From positions 4,123 to 57,503 of the forward strand of contig MNCI01028371.1 in NCBI GenBank assembly GCA_015680685.1: 53,381 nucleotides of DNA, written 5' to 3'. This DNA is from Gnetum montanum. Taxonomy: Eukaryota; Streptophyta; Gnetopsida; Gnetales; Gnetaceae. Positions 1-10,974 of this stretch are shown here, piece by piece. Numbering within the stretch: position 1 is the first letter of the stretch; every line of letters starts with the position of its first letter. The notes below the pieces were generated by a model. It saw only the letters and a list, made by a program, of their open reading frames with translations, ran no database searches and was not told the DNA's origin. A program made the translations under genes and the position numbers.

Positions 1-341
1 TCACACTTGAATAAAGGATGTCGTACAATTACAATCATCACACTGCAGGCATGCACTGGGAGAAAGGGTTGAGAGGAAAAACTAACAAAAAGATCGTACT
101 TTAACACTAACTTCCTATGCCAAAACCAAGTGCACCCACCTCTTATTTATAGGCAATGAGATAGGTTACGATATTGGATGTTTGATATTGCTTGGTAGGC
201 CCCGATATCGCATACTCGATATCAAGGGTTCGATATCGAGGGTCCGATATCAGGGCTCATCAGACTTGGTATCTTATACCTGATATCAGGGATCCAATAA
301 TAGGGGTCCGATAATAACACCTGGAAAACCATGATTCATCA
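1..341 (-). repeat. E1 3' LTR, partial (U3 and R side)
   Basis: Matches 5109-5449 closely over its whole length. It includes the TATA region read on the minus strand (ctcttatttatagg near 132-146), an array of GATATC-centred words (about 168-300) and the U3 terminus TGATGAATCATGG at 341. The rest of the LTR lies left of the window. Confidence 0.9.
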
Positions 342-2379
342 TACCCCCATGACTGAATAACAACTCGTCCTTGAGTCAAAGAAAGTGAGGAACAAGTTCA
401 ATTGATTACATAGTGGATAACTATGGGATTATTGACTAACTAGAAATTTATTCATGCTGCAATGGAGAGTTGAACACAAAAAAATTGGGACACAAACACA
501 AAAATTACAAAATTTATTGGAACTCATGTGGTTCCAGATGGCGGTGGTTCCTCCATGGGTGCTCTTCCTTTGTTCTGCATGCCATGCTTCTGAGATTGAT
601 ACCATTGAAGAAGCTCCTAACATTTCTTCTCTTCTATTCGTGGATTATGAGCCATCCATGCTGATGTTCCAATGTTTGATGGAGTTGGCACTTTCCATGG
701 ACATGACAGCTGTGGGAACACTTGATTGGCCTTGACATGCCATGCCACAAATAGTCGTTGTTACTCTTCATAGGCTTGAGCCCGGACCTCTCCTTCTTTT
801 TCTTGGATAGATTATGCAGTAATAGGAGTTCCATGATGGATGTTGAATGATTATGCCTTCTACTCTACATGTTGTACATGAGGTCCTTGGCCTCTGCCTT
901 CCCCTGGTCATTTGGTTGCACCTTGAGAAGGTCCTCCTTGTTGTCTTCTTTTAGGGGCCATCTATAATCACAAAAAGATCAATTGTTAGTAAGGTTATTG
1001 AAAAAAGTTCAATTATTTCATACCTTACTCATTACCTTTAATAAATTTTGAATTCTTTGCTTAGTGTGATTTTAGAGTTAGAAATTTTTTTCAAGGAAGT
1101 TGCCCTAAAAGTTTAATGTCAGACCTAGTTTGTTTAGGTGACACATAAAAGGACCTAGTTTTGAGGAATGTTTGATAAAATGATGAAAAAGGAAAGAATA
1201 GATCTGGCAATGAAGTACTCAGAAGGTATAAGATGATGTGGTGGTGTGCAACAAGTACAAATTACAAAAGTCACGCAAGTGGGTCCTCCACAAAGCAGGT
1301 TCCAACCTATAATGCCCTTGCGTAACCACACCTTAAAATGTCTGTAGGCACTAGAAGGGTTAAATGTAATCCACAACTATGCCACAAAACACACACATGT
1401 AGATACCACCATGGTGAGGTATGAATTCAATGCTACACAAGACACGATTCACAAATTCATGAATAGCGAGATGAGGTGAATTATAGAAGGGACTATAGAG
1501 ATTAGGACATGAGGTAACTGACCTAGGGAACAATGAATATTGAGTATAGGGCATGATTAATGTGTCATTAGCCTGTCGCTTCAAAATCAAGACCAACTCC
1601 ATTCCTCCATTCAGTGACATCGCAGTGTTTCATCCCATGATGGATAACCATAAGAGCATCATGATAGCAAGGCGTACGATCACTTGGCATTTCATTCAAA
1701 AGAGGAGTGATTTTTTCTTTGTAGCACACATGTTTTTTTTCCTTTGTTCTTTTTGTGTGGCCGCTTTGGCACACACTCTTTTTTTTTAATGCTTAATCCA
1801 GAGAAGCCACCTACCTTCAGGCATGGATACATGTCTTTCCAATGGGATCCCCTAGAATAGCATCATTTTTCCTTGATTGAGTGCCTTTTGATTACTCTTA
1901 CTCCCATTTTTCATTAGATCTACAAGGATCTTAGTACAGCCAAGTTGCATGATAACTCCCACAAATGTCACCAAAAAGAATCCACAAGTCCCCTTAATTT
2001 CACACCCGAACCATTCCCTCTTGGTCCATCCTTCTTCACTTTGGGCATAATGAGCACAAAATTACTTTAAGTTTTAATGATGTTAAGAATATCATTGTAC
2101 ACATAGTAGAACCCCTTATTAATAGAATGGATGGATGGATGTTGTGGGCTCACTATTCAAATAATTAGTCACCTAAGACTTGATAGCATAAAACAACACC
2201 TCAACCAACGGTTCACATGAGTGTTTTATTCCTAGATGATATTACTCATAAAAAGGTAAAAAGATAAAAAGAAAAAAAGGCAAAATGATCAAACAATAAG
2301 TTGAAAAGTGAAAAACTGAAAAACAAAAATTTCAAAATTAAAGAAAATGAAAAATATTTATTACTCCTGCTTATTATTA
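342..2379 (-). other. E1 3' noncoding region
   Basis: No coding domain is seen. On the minus strand the region holds a G-run near the end of gag (2382-2392), then an AT-rich purine/pyrimidine tract (about 2230-2350). Next come a block also present in E2 and E3 (around 2100-2160, reading GTGAGCCCAC then CATCCATCC) and a block shared with E2 (around 1800-1850; E2 around 21520-21560). It ends in ATGGGGGTA directly before the LTR, the likely polypurine tract. The small open frames here differ between copies and are not supported. Confidence 0.6.
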
Positions 2380-4374
2380 GAATGGGGGGTATCCCACATA
2401 ACTAAATAGTTGAGCATGGCTAGGATTAATAAATGAAGAATTGGGATCCTTGCATGTTGGAAATGTTGGGACTCAATCATACTTACCCCATTGGGGTTCA
2501 CACATTTGATTAGAGTTGACATAGTGAGGCAAGTTATAAGACATGGTTAATTTATAAGGAGTTGACCCACTATGGTACTTACAACCGTAAGATGGTATGC
2601 AAGGATCAACATGTCTCCCCATGTGGCTATATTCATTGGGCCGCATGGTTGTTGGAGTATTGAGTGGTGGCCCTAATAAGGTAACATGTGGCATTGGGTT
2701 CGAAGAGGAAGATACACCACAATGTTGGACTTGTGCTGAGTTGGTGGATGTAGTGGTTTCTAAACTATGGTGTCCCTTTCTACGGTCATGTCTAAAGAAG
2801 CGACATCTATGATGTTGTGGAGGATTCCCACTACTATTGACAGTAGAAGCACAAGTAACGTTCATGGGTTAATGTTGTGATGCAAATTCCTTGGGAATAA
2901 CTGATGGCGATGTAGAAGGAGGTAAAGGATAAGAATGTTGGAATTGAGAAGAAGTGTAAGGTACCTAAGGTGGTGGTCCTATTGGAAAGGATATGGGTTG
3001 ATGGTATTGAGGAGAATGATAATAATATGGTGAGATAGAGTATGTTGACCCAGTTGGGGAAACAGGATATTGAACTTGATAGGCACTTGGGTTCAGATGA
3101 TATGAAGGATGTACCTAGTTTGAGGGTGGCCTCCCCCACGACTGGGATTGTTGTCATTGTGATTGAACACAGTATCTTTGTACGAACTCTAGGTGCAATG
3201 CTCTTCCCCAATACTCATGCAAATGTGACAAGATTGGGCATTGGCCCTTAGGGTGATCGTATAGGCAAATGTTGCATTGACACGTATGATTGGTAGTTGA
3301 GCTCTTATTCTCATCTACCCTTCTTTTTGATTGTCTAAGGGTGTTTTGTCCTATTTCTTGGTTCGTCATGATTCTATCTTCAATAATGTTGGCATATTCT
3401 TGACATTTTTTATGCATCCATTCCATCATCTTATTGATCTTTGTCTCAATTTTGTTTAATGATTGTAGTGTTGGCAAAGATGATTCCACCTCCTTGAGGT
3501 GAGTTGATTTCTCCTCTTTCAAATTATGGACCTTTGTTGATGTAATATTTTGGTCTCGTTGCTATTTTTCAACATTCTCTTATCTAGCCATTTCTCCTTC
3601 TTCTTTTGCCAGCTACTTAATAAGCTCTTGGAATTGATGGGTTCATAGTTCATATAGTTGACCTAAGGCATACATCCCTAGAGTCTCCCTTGTTTCATTA
3701 CACAGCCCATCTATGATATGGTACATTAGCCTCTCCTCAGAGAACCCATGGCCTGGGCAGTTGTTTAATAGTGCATAATATTTGTCTAAGGCCATGTCCA
3801 AGGGTTCATGTTTTGCTTGTTTCCACTCTTGGATTTGTTTCCTTAAGGCTGACACTCTCACATAGGTTTGATATCTTTTGTTGAAGAGTCCTACCATTGT
3901 TGGCCAACGTCGAATAGATTTTGGTTTTGGGGACCTATACCATACTTTTTCTTGGCCAACGAGTGTCGCAGGAAAGAGCTTAAGTTTTTGCCACCCGTTA
4001 TCAATATTGTTCCATACACAGGCATCATGGAAGGCTTGTAGATGATGTTGCAAATCTAGATCATAGCCTCCTAAAAATTTGGGAAAGTTGTTTAAATCAA
4101 GCTTGGGTAGACAACTTTCCTTGCGATGCCTACGGGATATTCGAATAGCCCCTTGTATATGCGTTAGGCTCTTAGTGGCTAGCAAGGGTTCATCATCACT
4201 GAGTAGGTTATTTATTTGTGAGTTGGGATGATGTTGTCCTCATTTATGTCCATAAGAGACCCCTACATCAGATTGACTACCCCAAACTTCATCTTCATCA
4301 TCATATAATTCTTTGGTTCTCCAATGAATTTCCTTACTAGTTGTTGTGTTATCATAGTCTTGTAAGAGAGACAT
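2380..4374 (-). pseudogene. E1 gag (retrotransposon Gag, decayed)
   Basis: Gag is the nucleocapsid-like structural protein that packages element RNA. The ATG is at 4374 on the minus strand, about 125 bp inside the primer site. The reading frame has an early stop near 4230, then an open stretch 4185-3643 with the retrotransposon Gag domain (words FPKFLGGYDLDLQHHLQAFH, HIIDGLCNETRETLG). A coiled-coil-like basic part follows at 3522-3154 and ends in a zinc knuckle, CNICLYDHPKGQC (CX2CX3HX4C). A Pro/Gln/Ser-rich tail ends near 2473-2380. Several frame breaks separate the pieces. E5 gag (from 53111) begins with nearly the same N-terminus, so E1 and E5 are one subfamily. It is not a host gene: it lies between LTRs and shares all domains with the other copies. 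Confidence 0.8.
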
Positions 4375-4498
4375 TGTTGTGAATTTGTGTGTGATTTATT
4401 TGCAATTACTTATTTCTTCTTTTTTTCCTGAAAGATGTATCGTTAATACTTGTTACAACGATCTTGTATGATGTAACTAATCTAAATAATTAGCGCCA

Positions 4499-4517
4499 TC
4501 CCTGGCAATGGCGTCAA
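4499..4517 (-). other. E1 primer binding site (tRNA-Asp-like)
   Basis: Directly inside the 5' LTR the minus strand reads TTGACGCCATTGCCAGGGA, a close match to the complement of the plant tRNA-Asp 3' end (TGGCGCCGTTGCCGGGGA) used by Athila-type elements. Confidence 0.8.
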
Positions 4518-5449
4518 TGATGAGTGGTGAGGTACCCCTACACTCAACCATATGAATACGAGTGTTTCATGCACAATCTGGTCGAACTTCGTAGATGGGC
4601 TAGTTGTGGTATCTAGATAGTTACTCATTGATCGTAGTTCATTGTCTTCCCACCTATACTAGTATTTACTTTGTCACATATGGTTTAGTCTAGAGTGAGG
4701 TGTATGATGTGTTCCTAAACTAATGCTACTCCTAGAGGCGATGGAAAATAATCTTAGCTAAGCTAGGAGGGAAAAGGGAGAGAGAGCTATACTAAGAGGA
4801 GATAGGGAGAGAGAATCTAAGCTAGCCTAAGTGCGATTAGCATCTGTTCCTTAATCATCCGTACACATCTTGGACCTTGTGCACAACTACCACTAAGATT
4901 ACCAAGCGCATGGCCTAGGTACGCTACTAGGATACCAAGTAGTCATACTTAAATGCTCATGATTAAGTCGTACTCATTCTACATTTAATAGGAGTTGAGG
5001 GTAGAGAAGTATTAATTAAGAAAAAAATTAAATAATTAAACTAAGTGAATGCTGCAATGTTGAAGTAATTTTGATCTTTATTTCTAGTCATGTGCATGTC
5101 CAAGTACATCACACTTGAATAAAGGATGCCGTACAATTACAATCAGCACACTGCGGGCATGCACTAGGAGAAAGGGTTGAGAGGAAAAATTGACAAAAAG
5201 ATCCTACTTTAACACTAACTTTCTATGCCAAAACCAAGTGCGCCCACCTCTTATTTATAGGCAATGAGATAGGTCACGATATCATATGTTCGATATCGCT
5301 TGGCATGCCTCAATATTGCATACTCGATATCAAGGGTCTAATATTGGGGGTCTGATATCGGGGCTCATCAAACTTGGTATCTTATACCTGATATCAAGGG
5401 TTCGATAATAGGGGTCTGATAACAGCACTTGGCAAACCATGATTCATCA
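4518..5449 (-). repeat. E1 5' LTR, complete (932 bp)
   Basis: The LTR is bounded by TGATGAGTGG at 4518 and ...ATTCATCA at 5449. Read on the minus strand it has U3 with GATATC-type words (5275-5400), a TATA box (tatttatagg around 5251-5262), an AATAAA-type signal (ttattca.. around 5115) and a U5 ending next to the primer site. Confidence 0.88.
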
Positions 5450-6204
5450 AGAATGTTTATTTTCTTCCCAACTACACTTGTGAAGTTCAAGGGTATGGTT
5501 TAAGTGTAATTGAGGTATATGATTTTTCTTATTTTATGTTTTATGAGTTTGATCACCTACAACAAGAATGAAAGGTAAAGTAATTGAAGATCTAATTCAT
5601 CTATTTCCTAGCTAACCTAACACAAGTAACTGCCCCACTTTCCTGGACACATCGTGAACACAGATAGCACTACTAGGTTACCAAATGTTAAGCATTGCTA
5701 GGTTACCAAGTACTATATGAATGCTCGAACTGGTTTTGTTCATGTTCATTAACAACTGGAAATAAATTGCTTAACTCAAATGCAGTAAAATAAAGAGCAT
5801 GAAAGTGAAATGCATTTAAGAAACTATGAAGTTGTTCTCAGTGCTACAAATATTGTCAAAAGATTTCATTTTATTCCCATCACATTGTTTCCCTCAGGTA
5901 CATCAATGCTCAAACAAAGAACTGTACACACTTAGACTCCTTCTGCAGGCACTCAAAAAATATTCTAACTCTAAGGAAAATAAATGACAAAAACTTTGCT
6001 ACTTTGACTAAGAATGACTAAAACCTAACTTAAACCAGGAGCCAAGGCATTGTATTTATAGGCTAGAGTATATACCCTAACATCAGGTACACGACGTCGC
6101 ATCCAAGCCTCGACATCATGTACCTAATAGTAGAGTAGACAAAAAGAAATGATTCATCAGATGTTAAGGCTCTAATGTCAAGATAGGAAAATCATGACTC
6201 ATCA
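5450..6204 (-). repeat. Older LTR, truncated on its U5 side by E1
   Basis: The stretch starts in mid-LTR: cttcccaac followed by a tatggtt..gaggtatatga segment, as in the U5 part of the family. It ends at a clear U3 terminus, ATGACTCATCA, at 6204. TATA (tatttataggc, about 6053-6063) and the other LTR landmarks are in order on the minus strand. It is the piece of an LTR left on this side of the E1 insertion; the other part must lie left of the window. Confidence 0.65.
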
Positions 6205-9098
6205 CTAAAAAATAAAAAACAAAAAAATATTATTATTTTCAACCTTATTTTACCTTGTTTCAGCTTAATTAACCTTATTTGGCTTTATGTTTACCCTATT
6301 TTGACCATGTTTTAGCCTTGTTTAGCCATATTTTGCCTTGTTGCAACCTTATTTATTACTTTTCTTTGCTTGGTTTTACCTTGCTTTATATTGTTATGAA
6401 CCTGTTTTGCCCTAGTCTTGTTTTACTATGTTTTTACCTTACTTTACCTTTCTTTGCTCTATTTTTATAGTATTTTGCACTATGTTAGTATTGTTTAACA
6501 ATTTTATCATGTAGATGCCACTTGATGTGCTTATGTTAACATCCAAGATTGAGCTAGGAAGATGAGGAATTAGATTCAACTAGCTTTTGAGCCTAAGTGG
6601 ATCCTTCTAGTGATGTTGTTTGATGAAATTGACCTTAAATGCCTAAACCAAGAGCCTATAAACCTTTAACCATCTAGCCTTAATGTTAAGCAATGGTCTA
6701 GCTACTCTTAACCTTGAGACTTAAAACATCACACAGGATTTCTTGGTTGAATTCCCCATTTCAACCACAAGGGTGAGGAGAAACCCCCAAAAATAAGTTT
6801 CTCACCTAAACATATGTTTGCCCAAGACATCATCAAATCCTTGCATGACAACATGAAAATCTTCACATAGCCTTAATCACATCTAACATTGACATGTTTG
6901 CTTTTAATGTTGTTGACCTTTTGCTTGTAGGTTTAAATGATACTATGATGTTGATTGACCTTGTGGCTTGTAACAAGTGAGCTTGCATGACCTATTATCT
7001 CTTCTTTTGGCATCTCAAAATACTAAAAACTTTTTATAAATTTGTTAAACAAGACACAAATTTCTCATGTTCTTCTAGTTGTAACTAATGGTGGCCTATA
7101 TCTACTTATTGTCTCATGTGGCCTAATGTAACCTCATATAATCACATGTATTTTTTAACTTGTTTTCTTGTCATCTTGGAGTTGTGCTTGCAAGGCAAGC
7201 CTAGAGCCATTACAAAGGTATAACTCATCGTAGTAGTCAATTACCATGCAACCTCGACACACAACATTCGGTTAGCTTGTTTGATCTTGCCAACAATACT
7301 TACCTCACATCACTTCCGTTACCCCTTCTAAGTCATATCCCTGCAACCAAATTGCAGCCTTCCTTACCTTGTTAATGATGAAAGCCTATGTTTAACATCT
7401 ATGCACAATGGCCATGTGACATCTTCTTCAACATGCTCCACCACCAAGTTCGTTGAATGTAACACATCTCATTTAATGAGAAAACGAAACAAAGTTCAAC
7501 CTTGGCAATGAAACCTAATGAAGGTTTCATCCCTAAAAAAATGAGGAAGCAAATTATCAAGAAATCCAAGTATCCAATGTAGCCTGAAGCCAATCAAATT
7601 AATGGCTCTAAAATAAAAGAGCCAAGTGGCCAGAGAAGCCTATGAATGGAATGTTGGTTCATATAACACATCATTGAGTAACCAAAAGTGTGAGCATGAA
7701 GCCTGAAGATCACAATAGCTAATGAACATGTTGCTACACCATGACCATGATCTCAACATTTGGAATTCTTTATTAGCCCATGAGACCATACTCCAATAGC
7801 CAATGTAAGCATCATTCCATCCCCAAACTCTCAACATCTCAATGTGACCTTGCTACACCATTGTGAGCACTCCTTAGCATGGTTCAACAACTATAGAATC
7901 CAGTGTGGAGATGGAGCATTAGTGATGAATCTATGATAGTGTTTCATATTCTTTGTTGATGTCTCTCAAGCCAATCCTCCAAACATCAACAAAGAGGGGC
8001 CAATGAAACACCTCAAATAAAACTCATGTTATGCATAAGATGCCTTAATGCTAAATTTACATTGTAATAGGACGGGAATTTAAAGGAAAAAATAATTGTC
8101 TTATTTTACCATAAAAAATCCTTCCATGTGGCCTTGTTCTTGGCAAAGTGTTGAGCATTTTTCAATGTGTAAAGTGAAATTTATAGCCCACAAGTTGTGA
8201 ATTTCATTTATACTAATGAGTGAAGGCCCAAAATGTTAATACGTTGCCAAATTTGATAGCAAAAAGCCAAAAACGTTGGTGGTCTACACGTTGGAATTTG
8301 GGCCATGAAAATAGCACAAATACACCATCAAAATTGGTAGGAAAAGCTTCACACATTGGTGGTCCATACACTGTATTTTTGGGTGGTGAAAAGTACCATA
8401 CACGTTGGTATTTTAGGCCCAACAAGTCAAAAACGTTGGTATGTCATACATTGCAGATATTGGCCACCAAAGGCACTATAAACATTGTATGGAATGTCAA
8501 ATATCAGTAGCCAAAATAAAGCTAGCTAAGATTCATCACATCCATAGCCTATTTAAATCAAAGTTTACATCATCTTGAGGACTTTTGGATCATTTGCATT
8601 TAGGTCAAACTTGAGATTTTTAGAGTAGTGCAAACATTAAAGAGTCCATAACCATTTCTCACTAGAGTAGATCATCGTAGCAAAGAGAACCTATGGCAAG
8701 CAAAGTTCAAGAGTAGATTGATTACAGAAAGACAAGTGTAGATTTGTTGGTAGAACACACCCTACCATCTACATCAAACTTCAAAGATGTTCTTGTATTC
8801 TTGGGTTTTTACAACCTACAATCTATATTTCCTAAACCTTCATTTTTATAGATGTTCTTTATTTTACCATATTATTTTGTGCATCTCTCTATTCTCAAAT
8901 TTGGCACTTGAAACATTGTTTCATATGTTTTCATTTATTTTTGTGATGCTTGTAATAGACTTCTAAGTTCTTAAGCAATTGACTAGACCATTTGAGGTGC
9001 TCTGGATCCTTTCAAGGCCCGTGAATTCTAGAGGTCAGCTATAATGCACTGGGATTTCTGATTTTTCTAGCACTAAATTTTTTAGTCATTACACACTT
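6205..9098. other. Gene-poor stretch, no gene recognised
   Basis: No open frame with a recognisable domain on either strand. At 6237-6480 there is a T-rich tract made of degenerate ACCTTRTTTT words about every 10 bases. At 8213-8510 the word ACGTTGGT and close variants recur. A few short frames (for example 8220-8510) exist because of this composition, and I do not consider them genes. The rest looks like decayed repeat sequence. Confidence 0.5.
6237..6480. repeat. Degenerate periodic T-rich tract (ACCTTRTTTT-like words)
   Basis: Words such as accttatttt, accttgtttc, agccttgttt, gccttgttgc and accttgcttt follow each other with roughly 10-11 base spacing, all on the same strand. Confidence 0.55.
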
Positions 9099-9349
9099 AA
9101 GCCACCTAATACTAATAAATTTGAAATTTTTTTGGAGGGTATTATAATCTAAAATAATTGTAATATAGGTACATCCCAAGATATATAGTCCAATTAGAAC
9201 TTTATATAGGGATTTAATTCTCGTGGACAATGTTGAGTTACAAAGTTCTAATTGAGCTATGTATCTTGAGGTGTATTTATGTTACAATTATTTTAGGTTC
9301 CAACACCTTCTAAAAAAAATTTCAAATTTGTTAGTAATAGGTGGCTTTA
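9099..9349. repeat. Fold-back hairpin element (inverted repeat, about 105-bp arms)
   Basis: The left arm 9099-9204 (aagccacctaatactaat...) is repeated in inverted form at about 9240-9349 (...ttagtaataggtggctt), with a loop of about 35 bp. The arms share words such as aaataattgtaa and aattagaacttt. It resembles a MITE or fold-back element; no coding capacity. A related copy is at 32500-32850. Confidence 0.75.
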
Positions 9350-9410
9350 GTGATTAGCTCATTTTCTTATTAGGCAATACATTATCAATTCAAGGGGGTG
9401 GACGGTGTTA

Positions 9411-9535
9411 GAACCTCGAAATAATTGTAATATAGTTCAATTATAACTTAGCATTGTTCATTAGAATCAAACACATGACTTTGACCTTTCAAAACAAGAG
9501 TCTTACCACTAGGCTAACACCTCATTGTTAAGAGG
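9411..9535 (+). repeat. Single arm related to the hairpin elements
   Basis: gttagaacct..aaataattgtaatatag followed by gagtcttaccactaggctaacacctcattgtt matches an arm of the hairpin at 32500-32850 (there: gagtctttaccatt..cctaacacctcattgtt). It has no partner arm close by. Confidence 0.6.
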
Positions 9536-10974
9536 TTGCTAGTTTGAGTTATACTTATGACATCATTATATTCTTGTATCATTATTCTAAAGCATTGTGT
9601 TGGTTATATGTTTTAGAGAAGGCATCATATATTCCTCTATCATTTTTCTAAAGCATCATGTTATTGGTGAATCTAATTGTTTTAGTAGATTTGATTTTTC
9701 TCTCTTTTATTTTTTTCAATGGATTTGATTTTTCTTTAGTGGATTCCATTATATTCTTGCTAATTTTTTATCATAATATGTGTTGATTCAAATTTTGAAA
9801 TACTTGCCTTGTAATCGAAGTTTCATTTCATAGTTAAATGAAGTGATAAAAAAAAATAACATCCAAGTCCCTTATACTAGGTATTATTTTTGTTTTCATT
9901 TTTTCTGCTTATTGAGTTAAGCAATGCCTTGATGGGGCAACAAGCTCTAAATATATGATCTTTTATATATAAGCATGCAGTGTTCATCATTTGTAAGTGC
10001 ACTCCAAATTTTGATGTATGATCTAAAGAATATGCTAAAGTTTCATGTTTTGTTGAGTTGTATAATCTTGCTAATCTTAGCTAAAGTTTCATGTTTTGTT
10101 GAATTTTTTATTTTCTCAATTCCATTAAGCATATAGAGTCTATTTCTACAATTTCTAGTTTTTATAAATTTTTTTGTTAAAAATCAACCTTCTCAATCAT
10201 AAAAAGGAATTGATAGTACAAGTGTGTGAAAAGACTTGTATTTAGCTAATTACATATTATAATCTTTCTAATTCTTATAACTTTTACCATCATGAAGGAC
10301 ATTTGTTTAATGCTTGTCATTTTCTACTCAAGGAAAGAAAAATTGTGTTAAAGTTAAAAATAGGAAAAAATAATATGAAGTTGAAAATATGAAAAATCAA
10401 GTTAACGTCAACTATAAAAATGATCAAATAAATATAAAGAATCCAAAAAAGATAGGATCTCCTATGTATGTCTTTGCTAGTACTAGAAAAAGTATTAAGT
10501 AGCCTAGGAAGATAGTTCATAAGGTGAATTTTTCTTTGCCTAATAAGAATAGTATTAACTCAAAGATTAAAACTAGTGTTGACAAGAATAGTATGGCTAA
10601 TGGTAAAGATTCTTGACATATGATCAATAACAAGCAATGAAGTAACTATCTTCCGCTAGTGGTACCACTTTCTTGCTTTGAAACAATTACTAATATTAAG
10701 CCATTACTTTCTATCTCAAATCCTTTTATTATTTTAAGTTCAATCATGGATGTTAAAAAGTAATGTAAATTTTTTTAGGAATGGGATCTTTCTCCCTACT
10801 AACAAATAATTTTCTTCTCTTATTTTTTCAAGATATCAATTCTAAGGCTATAGACTTGAGTAGACAGTCCTAAAATTGGAAAGATCTTTCTTTCCATATA
10901 TTTTTTATTGTTTGATGATGTTTATTCAATGTTAAGATTGTAATGTACTATGGATTTTCTTTGCTTATTATTAA
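9536..10974. other. Unassigned AT-rich stretch
   Basis: No gene recognised. Strongly AT-rich with many short frames. It lies just downstream of the 3' end of the LINE (minus strand) and is probably older repeat sequence. Confidence 0.4.

Larger units (their letters stand above)
1..5449 (-). mobile_element. E1: Athila/Tat-like LTR retrotransposon lacking pol (LTR-gag-LTR)
   Basis: Read on the minus strand the element runs LTR (4518-5449), tRNA-Asp-like primer site, gag (4374 to about 2380), a 2-kb 3' noncoding region, and the start of the second LTR (1-341, cut by the window edge). Positions 1-341 match 5109-5449 with no net length change, which identifies both as the same LTR. No protease, reverse transcriptase, RNase H or integrase motif is visible between the LTRs, so it would depend on enzymes of a relative. 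The gag and 3' noncoding parts match E2 and E3, so this looks like a deletion derivative of the same family. It sits inside an older LTR whose remainder starts at 5450; the left target-site copy is outside the window. Confidence 0.85.

Noticed and set aside
454-735. 93-codon frame in E1 as a gene
   Set aside because: It lies in the 3' noncoding region on the antisense strand of E1 and has no counterpart in E2 or E3.
2473-2865. 130-codon minus-strand frame as a separate gene
   Set aside because: It continues the Pro/Ser/Gln-rich tail of E1 gag in position and composition.
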